Shown one piece after another: positions 13,801 to 25,966 of a stretch of 64,000 nucleotides of DNA. Origin of the DNA: Lojkania enalia (taxonomy: Eukaryota; Ascomycota; Dothideomycetes; Pleosporales). Position 1 is the stretch's first letter. The number at the start of each line of letters is the position of its first letter. The stretch spans positions 1-64,000 of the forward strand of contig ML986776.1 in NCBI GenBank assembly GCA_010094045.1, written 5' to 3'. The notes below the pieces were generated by a model. That model worked only from the letters and a program-made list of their open reading frames with translations. It was not told the origin of the DNA and did no database searches. The translations under genes were made by a program, and so were the position numbers.

Positions 13801-14023
13801 AGTGAGAACCTGTGTGATGATTAGAGGAAGTGAGGCTAAGTCACCATCATGTGCCGACGGTGACCATTGTATATATGTTGGATAAGTTCTACACACCATA
13901 CGTCGCTGGAAGCGTCGACGGCACACAACATAAGTAGACGATCGCTGAGGGGATATTTTCGTGTATATTTTGCGGCTAGTCACTAGCATTCGCTGGCGGA
14001 TATTGAGATCATCTCACTTCCAA
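10900..14023. other. AT-rich gene-free stretch
   Basis: No conserved protein, tRNA or transposase signature was recognised on either strand. Composition turns clearly AT-rich from about 11.3 to 13.7 kb, with poly-T tracts at about 12810-12830 and 13610-13622. A degenerate direct repeat with a CTTGTTTTTCAAA-like core recurs at about 11602, 11648, 11708 and 11772. The stretch resembles a RIP-affected or decayed AT isochore, but no parent element can be named. Confidence 0.5.
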
Positions 14024-14605
14024 TCATTTCTCCGCCAATTTCGTCAGTGCGTCCTCATCTACCCGCAACCCTACCCAGCCATCCATCTGCTTGGCCCCTA
14101 GGCTACCGTAGAATTCTAGACTCGGCGTATTCCACTTCAAGCAGCTCCACTCTAGCCTCCCGCCGCCCATAGCAACGACCTCCTTCGCCAGCGTCTTGAT
14201 CAACGCCTTCCCATAGCCCCTCTTCCGATACTCTGGCAAGACAAACAGATCTTCAAGATATATGCCAGGGACTGCCTTCCATGTACTGTAGTTATAGAAG
14301 TACAATGCCATGCCAGCGACTTTGCCATCGGGTGCGGTTAAGATATAGGTCTTTGCAAAGCCAGGGGTGAAGGAATACTCGGAGGAGGATCCACTGGGTA
14401 TGGCAAAGGAGAGGGTCTTGGCGAGTTTCTCCTCAGTTGCATGGCACGAAGACTTTTCCTTCTCGTAGTCTGCGAGTGCTTCAATCAGGCCGAGGATAGC
14501 AGGTACATCTGGTTTGTTAGCATGGATAGCAGTTAATGCGGGGTTCAAGGTCCTATGTATACCTTCGCGTGTAGCATGGCGAATGGTTGCGCCGTCGGAT
14601 GACAT
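14024..14605 (-). CDS. GNAT N-acetyltransferase, spermidine/thialysine acetyltransferase-like
   Basis: Proposed exons on the minus strand are 14605-14563 and 14508-14024, giving 175 aa. The contiguous frame is open for 193 aa, but residues 15-32 interrupt the conserved N-terminus. They correspond to a 54-bp segment with GTATAC donor, GCTAAC branch site and CCAG acceptor whose removal gives IRHATREDVPAILGLI. The core shows GIYLEDLFVLPEYRKRGYGKA, with the acetyl-CoA pyrophosphate loop (R-x-x-G-x-G) around residue 107, and then EWSCLKWNTPSLEFYGSLGA, typical of the diamine (SSAT-like) branch. The expected activity is transfer of acetyl from acetyl-CoA to a small amine; the substrate is not determinable. 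It lies 339 bp downstream of the LYR gene on the same strand. Confidence 0.88.
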   Translation of the reverse strand: MSSDGATIRHATREGIHRTLNPALTAIHANKPDVPAILGLIEALADYEKEKSSCHATEEKLAKTLSFAIPSGSSSEYSFTPGFAKTYILTAPDGKVAGMALYFYNYSTWKAVPGIYLEDLFVLPEYRKRGYGKALIKTLAKEVVAMGGGRLEWSCLKWNTPSLEFYGSLGAKQMDGWVGLRVDEDALTKLAEK

Positions 14606-14944
14606 GATAGAAAGCTTTAAGGAACGAAAGAGTGACAGGGGGAGAAGATGAATGCGACGTGAACGAGTCTTTTACACGTATGTCGCGCGCCCTTCGAGGC
14701 AGAAAATGTGATTAGTGCAGGTATTCGGCTGACTGCCGGAGGTTGCCACCGTGCTGATTGGTCGGTCAAGTTCGGTCCTTCGCCAAGCCTTGCTCCCATT
14801 TGACTGGCTGGGCGTGAACTTCCTATGGCTGTCTTTGACTTATAGTGAAATCAGATCTCTTGAACAAGCTATAAATATGTTGGAACTAATGTCTTGCGTA
14901 ATAAGTCAAGCCGGACAAGAATTGGCCAGGACGGACTATCTAGC
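14606..14944. other. Short intergenic stretch between GNAT and LYR genes
   Basis: No gene was seen. It should hold the GNAT promoter and the LYR-gene 3' end, since both genes are on the minus strand. Confidence 0.5.
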
Positions 14945-16111
14945 TTATTGGATGGACCGAGGAGGATCTTTGGGCTTTCGTCCTTTCGCGTCCACACCCG
15001 CGAAGAGGATATCGTTGACTGGTCCGCCATACACAATATGGCTGGCCTCACGATCCGAGCCCCAGCGGGCACTCCACTTGCCCTTTTGGTCGTGCCATTC
15101 GAGTTTGCAGCTCAAGCCAAGTATTTTCCCATACAATCGTCTCATGAGCCGTGGTGTGATGTTATGTGGTCGCTCCTTTCCCGTAGGCCTGTCTGCTTTG
15201 CTGGGTTTGGGTGTTGAGAGGCCTTCATGTACTACCGCGCTCCAGTAGTCGTGATTCTGGTGAGGCTCCGGATTCGGCTCAATTGCAGGAGTCCGCCGAC
15301 GGATTGGACCGGGCCATTTCTTTTCTCCGTATGCAAGAGCTTTGAGCTGATCCCACTCTTCGTTTGGTAGCGGAGGGAGCAGCCTCGTCATGGTCTCGGC
15401 ATACCATCGCCTGACAATATTACGCGCTCTTTTGATGGGCATCTGGCGTTCCCAGGCGTTTTTGCTTGGTGCTTGAATCTTGTCTCGTTTGATGAGGCCC
15501 ACCAGAGCAATGCCTTCCTGTGCTTGACTATGCACAACTGTCTTTAGTCTGCGATACCGGTTCGATATGCTGATGGAGATATGGGATTCCGAGACTTTGG
15601 TGGGAGCGTCGAAGATGGAGAGGAATCGTTTGTTGCTGTAATAAAGCTTCTGCAGCGGTCCTGGCTCAACCACAAGCCCGCCAGCTTGTTGACCACCAAT
15701 CGAGGGCAATTCGGGCTTGAGTAGGTCCCCGAGTAGAGCATATTTCCTCCTTCCTATGCGCCCGTATGTGAAGAGCATGACCTTGTGCAGACATGAAAGC
15801 TCGCCATTGTTCGCGCGTCTAAAGTAGTTTAGGCCTCTGTGGGCCTTCCGCTGCATCTCCCGCGTGCGCTCATTTATGATGGCAACCCTCCGTCTCTTAA
15901 AAGCTCTATGCCGGTACTTCTCCACGGCTTGCACACCTTTGGAAGCAGTTGCATTTTGTGATGGCTGATATGCCTTGAAGCGATTGATGATGTAGCGGCG
16001 AAAGTAGGAGCGGGCGCTGGAGTCCGGCAGATAGGTTGCCTCCCGAAGCAGGGCGCGAAGCAAATGAATTGATTTCAGTTGCGATGCAGAATACTGCACA
16101 GGCAATGGCAT
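14945..16111 (-). CDS. LYR-motif protein, Cup1-like, probably mitochondrial
   Basis: A single open frame of 388 aa starts at the ATG at 16111. The N-terminal 50 residues carry an LYR-type helix pattern (SIHLLRALLREATYLPDSSARSYFRRYIINRF), matching the fungal Cup1-like LYR N-terminal domain named after Schizosaccharomyces pombe Cup1. The remainder is basic, with few acidic residues in the first 130 aa, and ends in a conserved fungal block around DREASHIVYGGPVND. LYR proteins generally bind the acyl carrier protein and assist iron-sulfur cluster delivery or respiratory-complex assembly in mitochondria; the specific client here is unknown. It is transcribed divergently from the MBF gene, with 393 bp between start codons. 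Confidence 0.75.
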   Translation of the reverse strand: MPLPVQYSASQLKSIHLLRALLREATYLPDSSARSYFRRYIINRFKAYQPSQNATASKGVQAVEKYRHRAFKRRRVAIINERTREMQRKAHRGLNYFRRANNGELSCLHKVMLFTYGRIGRRKYALLGDLLKPELPSIGGQQAGGLVVEPGPLQKLYYSNKRFLSIFDAPTKVSESHISISISNRYRRLKTVVHSQAQEGIALVGLIKRDKIQAPSKNAWERQMPIKRARNIVRRWYAETMTRLLPPLPNEEWDQLKALAYGEKKWPGPIRRRTPAIEPNPEPHQNHDYWSAVVHEGLSTPKPSKADRPTGKERPHNITPRLMRRLYGKILGLSCKLEWHDQKGKWSARWGSDREASHIVYGGPVNDILFAGVDAKGRKPKDPPRSIQ

Positions 16112-16504
16112 GGAGAGGAGGAGTGCGCAGCCAAGGCGATGAGAGGGATGGAAATCTTGGACATGGCGAGGCTAATTTGATTGGTCACGCCCCGACGAGC
16201 GGCCCTTCGACGCGAACCAACACGCACGCGCTGGCCTCGACTCCGCTCCACGACGTGCCAATTCACCGCCGCAGCCTGCGCAACCTTCCCCCCACCGCTG
16301 CAACGCGCACCCAGCAGACAAGCGCTATTTCACGCGACAACGCAGCGCAGTACTGCTGCAGCTCTGCTCCATCTCCGCGGGAACTGCGGTGCTCCACATT
16401 CCCCGTCGGTCGTCACTCCTCGCGCCTCGGTCATGGTCTGCGCTGCTTGACCTGCCCCGTCTCCACCGCACCCGCGCTCATCGACACACCTGCTTGCTGA
16501 CATA
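16112..16504. promoter_or_regulatory. Bidirectional promoter between LYR gene and MBF gene
   Basis: This 393-bp GC-rich interval separates two divergent start codons. ACGCG cores, the centre of the MluI cell-cycle box bound by MBF, occur at 16210-16214, 16226-16230 and 16332-16336. Their number may simply reflect GC content, so autoregulation by the encoded factor is only a hypothesis. Confidence 0.5.
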
Positions 16505-19158
16505 ATGCAAGTCGCGCGCTCGTCGCTGGCATCTTCGTTCCCTTCTGGCTCTTCGTCGCAGCCTATTATGTACGGAAACTCCGGCCACGGCGTCATGGCC
16601 GCCCCCGGCTTCAACCGATCCTTCTCCGACCTCAATGGCTACCAGCAGCACGCCATGGAGAAGCCGCAAATCTATACCGTACGTTCAACGGCATAATAAG
16701 TCGAAAACCCCCTAACATGCTTCAGGCTGTCTACTCCGGTGTCTCGGTTTACGAAATGGAAGTGAACCGGGTCGCGGTCATGCGAAGACGATCCGACGGC
16801 TGGCTCAACGCTACCCAGATCCTCAAAGTCGCCGGGGTTGACAAAGGTAAGCGGACGAAAGTCTTAGAGAAGGAGATTTTGACCGGGGAGCACGAGAAGG
16901 TTCAGGGCGGCTATGGCAAATACCAAGGCACATGGATTAGTTACCGCCGAGGTCGGGAGTTCTGCCGACAGTATGGCGTGGAGGATATTCTCAGGCCTCT
17001 TCTAGATTACGATATCAGCGGGGATGGGCATGCTGCGCAAGGAATTGAGACGCCCACAAAGGAGCAAGCCATGGCAGCAAACAGAAAGCGCTTCTACACC
17101 CAAAGCATTGACGGCCGGAACGCAACACAGAACCTAGGAGGTACCTTTTTCTCCAACATCTCATCGACTGCTACGAGCGCCCTCGCAGCAATGAACAAGG
17201 TCGCAAGGCTAAATTCTCCAGCTCCTCGCCCCAATAGCTCCTCCCAAGGCCGTAGGTCCATGGGACGGCCATCACAGGGACCCATTGGAAGCCAAGATTC
17301 CTTCCGCGCAAGCAGTCAGCAAAGTATTCCCAGTCTTCCTTCTGAGCGCAGTTTTGGCGCGAATGGCCATCCTGATTCCGCCTATGGCACCGGCGCGGGA
17401 GATCATGATATTCAAGAACCACCCAGGAAGAGATTACGGCCCTCACAAGAAGAGTCTTTTTCTCAGCCAAATGGTGCTGAGCTATCTATGAGAGACTACG
17501 GTTCACCAACAGAGCCCAGCGAATCCTTCTATCAAACTGGCCATCAACTTTCGACTGTTGATGGTGAAGTGCCCACAGCTCTTCCTCCCCTTCCGCACCC
17601 AAGCGATAAACTTGGGGAAGAGAAGCAAGCCATGTTGACAGATCTCTTTGCCGATCAGTCACGAACAGACTTTACTAATCATCCTGCTATCCTTCACCTT
17701 TCTGGTACCGATCTGGATATGCCCATAGACAATAGCTCCAATACCGCATTGCACTGGGCAGCCACACTCGCCCGGGTATCCCTGATGCGTCTACTTGTTT
17801 CTAAAGGGGCTAATATGTTTCGGGGAAATGCTGCTGGACAAACACCACTGATGAGTGCAGTTTCCGTAAACAATAGTCTCGATCATAGCTGCTTCCCAGA
17901 AACACTGGAAATTCTGGCCCCACTAATCGAACTCCGCGATGCCCAAGGCAGAACAATCCTCCACCATATTGCAGTCACATGCGCCATCAAGGGCCGTGCA
18001 GCCTCCAGCAAATACTATCTAGAGGCCCTCCTCGAATATCTTGTTCGTAGCAATATCGGTAACATCCAATCCAATTCCTTCGAGGGCAACAGCAACTACC
18101 CAAAGCCTATTGGCTTGATGCGCTTCATGCAGGAAATGGTCAACGCCCGCGATAAAGCTGGAAACACTGCTCTGAACCTTGCCGCTAGAATAGGAAATCG
18201 AAATATTATCTCGCAGCTCATGGAAGTACAAGCCGACCCCTCAATACCCAACCACAAGGGCACGCGACCAATCGACTTTGGAGTTGGTAGTGATATTAAT
18301 GTCGAAGCCTCTGCACCGGTCAGTAGTCCAAGTAAGGTCAAGGCGCCATTGAGCAAGGTTGAGGAGATTAGTCGCGAGATTCAGCCTCGTAAGGTTTATG
18401 TTGCCATTCCAATTACTTTACTAACGGATTGTCTAGTCATGAGTGGTATTCTGCAGAGTGTTAGCATGCAATTTACGCAGGAAGCACGTATTAAGCAAGA
18501 CAAGATCGATCGCACGAACGAAACCATTGCGCAACTATCCGCTATGCAAAAGTCTGAACAAGAGCGTTTAGAAGCCCTTCGCGCGCGGGTCCGTGCTAGG
18601 CAAGATCGTGCCAAACGAATTGCGAATCTCAAGAGGTGGATCGAGGTAGAGCGGCACACCTTGACCGTCGCGGCAGGCGTAGATGTACGAGAGAAGCGAA
18701 GAATTGGTCACGGCGACGCCGAAGGCGCGGGCATTATCGTCCGCGCCGAGGAGCTCCCCACCGAACTCCGTGGTACAGGTGACCACCTAATTCGAAAAGC
18801 TTCAGATGGTCCCGCATACCTATCCACGCCTCTTCCATTCGAGAACCCATTGCTCGCCCAGCAGAACGCTGCGTTGCTGGCACAGCTACCGTCGATACAG
18901 ACGTTGAGGCATAGACTTGAGGCATATATAGTCAATAACCAGAGCTTGGCCGGCAGGAGCAGGAAGTTAAAGGAGAAGGATGGCCAGCTAGAGCAGATGT
19001 ACAGGAAGGTCGTTAGCCTTTGTACGAAAGTCGACGAGGATAAAATCGACAGTGTCCTGGAAGGGCTAGTGTTAGCCCTTGATAGCGATCCGCTCGACGG
19101 TGTCGAGGTCGGCCGTGTCCGAGAGTTCCTGAGGAAGGTTGAGGGTGTGGAGGGATAG
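16505..19158 (+). CDS. MBF complex DNA-binding subunit (APSES/KilA-N plus ankyrin)
   Basis: Proposed exons are 16505-16678, 16726-18388 and 18437-19158, giving 852 aa. The first intron is GTACGT to TTCAG with a CTAAC branch site. The second (48 bp, GTAAGG donor, TACTAAC branch, CTAG acceptor) is in frame and has no stop, so it can be missed. Residues about 60-155 form the APSES/KilA-N DNA-binding domain (YEMEVNRVAVMRRRSDGWLN, then KRTKVLEKEI and GKYQGTWI). Ankyrin repeats lie at about 390-580 (NTALHWAA, GQTPLMSAV, GNTALNLAA), then a coiled coil at about 625-690. This is the layout of Mbp1/Swi4 and fission-yeast Res1/Res2, which drive G1/S transcription from ACGCGT-type boxes together with a Swi6/Cdc10 partner. 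The exact paralogue (Mbp1 or Swi4 equivalent) is not resolved. Confidence 0.92.
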
Positions 19159-19810
19159 GAAGCTTCTGCACCTAATACTCTTGTGTGATGTACAGGTCGG
19201 AGTTGAATCATGCTTGGAGGTCTACTTGTTGGCGCATTTTCATCATAGTGATGAGCGGTTGAAGAGGACGAGTGGATGATCTGACATCATCGGCGAACTT
19301 CGGTTCGAGTATTTCTTACGATGCATGGGGACTAGATCACGATGGCCAATGACGGCTGATTGACGGAATATGAATTTCCTTGTGCATATTTATAGGCGTA
19401 TACTTTTCTAATGAAATGTCCTAATTGTGGAGTGGTTTTGGGTGTCTTGTGAGGATTGAGTAAGAGTGAACGCGCGAGGGACTATGTTATGGTTGGGTTC
19501 AGTATTGACGCCGTCTCTTTTTTGTTTTCGGGTTGTGGTGATTGGGATAGTTCAACCACGATTTCACCTGATTGGCTGGAAGGTGTTTAGACTCTGGAGA
19601 GGCCGCCCAGGCTGCCCCTCAGCTTGCCCTGTCGCCTGCTCACTTCAGAACTTACAGAGAGTTCTTTCAGACGCTCATAGTATTCATTGATGTGCCAATA
19701 TTGTTTTAATTTTCACGTAAGCCTGACCCTTGCAGCCTAGGCCTAGATTACGTGACCAGGAAGTTTGATACCTGGTTCCGATAAGCTTCAACTAGCTGAG
19801 GGTGTGGAAC
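19159..19810. other. Intergenic stretch between MBF gene and HSP70-HET locus
   Basis: No gene was recognised. It should contain the MBF 3' UTR and the promoter of the HSP70-like gene. Confidence 0.5.
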
Positions 19811-21571
19811 ATGCAGATGTCTGCAAGTAGCGAACGCCAGGAAAACAGGCTCATAATTAGTTTAGACTTCGGTACGACATACAGTGGGCAAGTCTTCGGT
19901 GATGACTACTATTTACGGATGCTAATAATTGTAGGATCGCTTACGCATTCACAGACATTGTCGATACTATTTCCGCCATAGGAGACTGGCCTGGAGCCCA
20001 AGGTAGGAAAGCATGGAAAGCACCAACAGCTATAAAGTATACTGGAAATAACTCGTTGAAATGGGGATTTGATGTCGAAAATGACCTAGAGCAAGTTATC
20101 CATGGATTCAAGTTGCTCCTTGATCCGGAGCAGACAAAGCCTATCTACGATCCTATGGGCGTTGGCTCTGTCAGCACGGAGTTGAAGCGCCTCGGCAAGT
20201 CGGCTGTTGATGTTTCATCTGATTACATGAGAGCAATATATGAACATTCCTTGAAAGAGATTGAGAGTAGAATTCCAAGAGAGTACTTTGCACAGTTAGA
20301 AAGAGAATATGTGCTTACTGTTCCGGCGGTTTGGTCAGATAAGACGAGGGATGCGACTCGTCGAGTAAGTTATACAGGCACTCATATATATGTACTTATT
20401 TGGGGGTAGGCTGCTCGAAATGCAGGGATAACTCCGGTGAAGATGATAAGCGAGCCAGAAGCAGCTGCGCTATTCACACTGAACCAGCTTAAGAACCTAG
20501 GTCTAGAGGTACTACCTTCACTAAGTATAGCTCCAATGTAATGCTGACTTTGTCCTATAGGATGGCGATGCGTTGACGATATGTGATGCTGGAGGGGGCA
20601 CAGTCGATCTTGTGTCCTACGAAATTAACCAACTCGAACCACTACAAATTAAAATGATTGCTCCTCCATCTGGCGAGTATTCTCTTACTATTTGAGGTAT
20701 TCTCTCAATCTGACTCTGAATAGGTGGCCTAGCAGGGTCGATACTTGTCAACAAGCGATTCGAGCAGTGGGTTAGAGACAAGGTTGGGGAAAACACCTTC
20801 TACAGTTTGAAAGGTACCAGCGCATATAAACGAGGAATGAGGTATTTTGATCAAGCCGTGAAGCCTGGATTTGGCTGTGGGGATGATGAGGAGGAACATT
20901 ATATCAACTTTCCAATGGCCCATATCGAGGATGACCCTGCTAACGGCATCAGGGCTAATACTCTTATCCTTACTAGGTATGTAGCTCTTCTATGGGCTTT
21001 GCGCAACTCTCAAAGGAATATAGTAGCGAGTTACATGACATATTTTTGCCTGTTGTCCAAGAAGTCGACCGGCTTGTCAAATACCAGATCGATTCTGTCC
21101 GGCTCGCACGCTTACAGAACCAACATCCTAAGGGGGCCACTGTCAAAGTAAGCTAGAATACTATATTTTTGATGAGATGTACTAACTATAGATTCGGCTA
21201 TATTTCTCGTTGGTGGCTTTGGATCTAGTGCCTTTTTGAGGAAATTCTTATCCTCCTCTCACCCAAATATTCAAGTGATCCAACCTGCTGAAGCGTGAGT
21301 TTTCTCCAAAATTTGTCTTCGCGCCATGACTAATCAAACTCTAACATAGGATTTCTGCCGTAATGAAGTATGGAGACTAATAGTCTACCGAATTCACATA
21401 CTAACTGAGTCCAGAGGTGCCGTGCTTAGCAAGCTTTCTGGAGTGGCGACGATCGTGTCTGACTGTAGAGATGATATTTCTAGAGGGAATCTAGAAAACC
21501 CGACAGGAAGCCCTTGGGGTCAATACGAAGCATCTAGTAGATACGGAGTTCTCAATTGGCGTGTTAAAAAG
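19811..21571 (+). CDS. HSP70/HSPA12-like ATPase domain, probable N-terminal half of a fusion with HET
   Basis: Reconstructed exons are 19811-19887, 19935-20364, 20410-20508, 20561-20672, 20724-20976, 21024-21147, 21192-21294, 21350-21367 and 21415-21571, about 458 codons. Actin-fold ATP-binding motifs appear in order: SLDFGTTYSGIAYAF (phosphate 1) near residue 19, YVLTVPAVWSDKTRDATRR, ISEPEAAAL, ICDAGGGTVDLVSYE (phosphate 2) and AIFLVGGFGSSAFL (adenosine). This is the divergent HSPA12-like family expanded in fungi. The first and fourth introns use GC rather than GT donors. At the sixth intron (21148-21191) the phases do not match: one base is missing relative to an expected AAAG/GTAAGC junction, so the allele may be frameshifted or the assembly may have lost a G. 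The protein ends just after the conserved SSRYG motif, without the usual C-terminal region, and the last exon splices in phase into the HET exon at 21618. Confidence 0.72.
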
Positions 21572-21617
21572 GTGAGATTCTGTGTCCTGTATAGTTTTAA
21601 TGCCTAATTCTACATAG

Positions 21618-23424
21618 GAAATTGATCAGATCAAAGCTCCGAGAAACACAGCTCCCCGGTTACTGAAAGCTACCACCCTTCAATTCGAAGAATTTATTGG
21701 AAAGAGGGTTCCTCCTTATGTAATCTTGTCGCATGCATGGGGACCCGATGAAATTTTGTTTGCAGATATCCAGATGGGTCAAGCAGGCAAAAAGGGGGCA
21801 TTCGGGAAGCTGAAGGGATTTTGTGACCAGGCTATTCGTGATGGTTATGAGTATGTCTGGATTGATACGTGCTGGTAAGAGCAAACTCCCAACTAGGATG
21901 ATGGACTGTATTAAACTGAACAGCATCGACAAGACGAGCAGTGCTGAGCTTTCTGAGTCTATCAACTGCATGTACCAGTGGTACAAAAGTGCGGATATTT
22001 GCTACGTATATTTGGCCGATGTTTCATGTCAGACCTTGGCAAACAACCAGAATGTCGACGCCAAAACCATCCGGAATTTTCAAGGTAGTCGATGGTTCAC
22101 AAGAGGATGGACACTTCAAGAATTGATTGCCCCTCCGATTGTGGAGTTTTATACTTTAGAATGGCTTGAAATCGGAACAAAATCTAGTCTCAAAGAGCTC
22201 CTTTCTACCATAACTGGCATTCACATTAGTGTGCTTGCCGGGGCCGCACCCTCTTCTCGTAACATAGCGGAAAGAATGTCTTGGGCAGCATCTCGGCAAA
22301 CTACAAAGATAGAGGACATGGCTTACTGCCTTCTGGGTCTCTTCGAAGTCAATATGTCTTTATTGTACGGAGAAGGCGAGAAAGCATTTACGAGACTACA
22401 AGAAGAGATTTTGAAGAAGTACGAAGACTACACTATCTTCGCATGGTTTATGAGGAGCGAGCAAATGGCTACAGGAAGACTGTTGGCGAGCTCTGTAGCC
22501 CAATTCGATTATAGAAAAAACATTCCTAGGGATAGTGAGAGCATATATTCTGACTACTCTGAACTAACCCATGACCCTGGATTCACCACGGAGTTTGCCG
22601 GCTCAACGTCACTCAATGAGATCGACCCCCCTATATTGACCAGTAGAGGTATACGTATAAGTCTGGCTCTTCTTGAGCAACAGGGTACCTATTCAGCTTA
22701 TTTAAATTGCCAAACAAGATACGGTGGAGGCGACATGCTATGCATTTACCTCCTACCGTTTGGACACGACCGTCACTCGTTCGGAAGGGTCTTCTCTGGA
22801 GCCACTTCTGGTGTTGGAGGCCTCCATGTGATTCCAGCATGGAAGCGTAATCAATTTCAAATGCGAACTATCTACGTCCGCGATCTAAGCCAGGGCATTC
22901 CGCCTTCAATGGGAAAAAACAGAATGGTTTGCTTCTCTGTCAAAGTGGAGTCCACCAGGACACACGATCCGTCCGTCATTGGAGCTTTCCCAATAATGTG
23001 CTTCCTGGGTTCAGAGCTATTGATTCCATTGAACCAAGATTCTCTCGCAGGCTTGCTGATACATACGAATCCCTCGAATTCTCTCTTAATTCTCTGCGGA
23101 GTCGGTGAGGGTCATCCTTGGTGTGATGTCGTCTCGGAATTTCGACTTCGACACAACGGTCGTATGATCTGCCAGGATGACTTTAGTCTTGGATACAACA
23201 TCATTACATCCGAAGATGCTCGCATCGACCTTGGAGAGATTTTGACTACTCCTTCGGTAGATACACTGAGCAAAATGGAGTTGCGGGTGGACCGGATGCA
23301 CAAAACTCTACCCTCTGCGCGTGGTTCTGTTTTTGTGTCAGTTAAAAAATCGGCAGTGACCCATGTGATAAATTCCCTAGGAGGTGAATTTTCCGGCTAC
23401 GTATTGCATATAATTTTTTCCTAG
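21618..23424 (+). CDS. HET (heterokaryon incompatibility) domain, probable C-terminal half of the HSP70 fusion
   Basis: Exons are 21618-21874 and 21924-23424, about 585 codons to the stop. HET motifs are clear: PRLLKATTLQFEEF and YVILSHAWG, then YEYVWIDTC spliced in phase to CIDKTSSAELSESINCMYQW, then SRWFTRGWTLQELIAPP and later SWAASRQTTKIEDMAYCLLG with LLYGEGEKAF. No in-frame ATG precedes the first HET motif. The exon instead begins at a TACATAG acceptor whose phase exactly continues the HSP70-like exon ending at 21571, through a 46-bp GTGAGA...CTAAT...TAG intron. HET domains (TIR-related) execute regulated cell death after non-self recognition in fungi. If this were a separate gene, it would have to start at a Met after the first two motifs, which argues for the fusion. 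Confidence 0.85.
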
Positions 23425-23479
23425 CTGCTTTCAAGAAAAGTGTTGACATTTCAATTCACAAGTATATAGTTATCTGGCA

Positions 23480-25283
<1,804 letters not shown>

Positions 25284-25966
25284 GCTGAAAGTCGAATTAT
25301 CCTGCTATGTATTCTGTCTTAAAATTTCAGCATTCGAAATGCCTGCCGTCGTAGCATGACTTGTCGTTTAAGAATAGGCGAGGAGGGAGAGCAGTATCCG
25401 AGACTAGGCTATTCCCTGGTTAGCAGACGTGCTGTTGATTCGTGGGGAAATTGTGGACCATTTCAACCACCTACTTTAACCCAACCACCGCACCTCTTTA
25501 CCCCACAAAGCAAGACGCCCGCTATCACGACCCGTGTTTCCGTCCCATCGCACAACAACTTTTTCAGAAGGCCTTTTTGGAAAAACTAAATCATGAGAAG
25601 AGATGAACTGCAAACTCGGTTAAATCGCGGGTTGAACTCGGGGCCGGTAGTGTGATAAACTTCACGAAGCTGATCGACCTTGATGTCTCGCTTATACCAC
25701 CGGGGTGTGTCGCTATAGCAGTAATTCGGTTGATCATTGCCCGAAGGTTAGCCCGATGTCTCGGAAGCTTGATGCGGAATTGGGCAAGGCGCGTGTGGAG
25801 AGCGGGCATGGAGACCTACATACGGGGAAATTGTTATTCGGCAGGAGTCATGGTTGTTGGCCGAATAAATGCAGGCTACGTGGGATACAATCAAGTATAA
25901 AAGCATAGGTGGGGCCGCTGTTGTGTTACCTAACACTCTGTATTGCATCGCAATCCTAGAGACAGG
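25284..25966. promoter_or_regulatory. Divergent promoter shared by GH51 and sugar transporter
   Basis: This 683-bp interval separates two divergent start codons. A CGGTTAAA at 25617-25624 fits the CGGDTAAW element that I recall being reported for the Aspergillus arabinanolytic regulator AraR. A GGCTAA core, the XlnR-type site, lies on the minus strand at 25748-25753. A TATAAAA box at 25896-25902 sits about 65 bp before the transporter ATG. All of these are motif matches only. Confidence 0.55.

Noticed and set aside
18708..19211. 167-codon minus-strand frame
   Set aside because: Antisense of the MBF C-terminal coding region.
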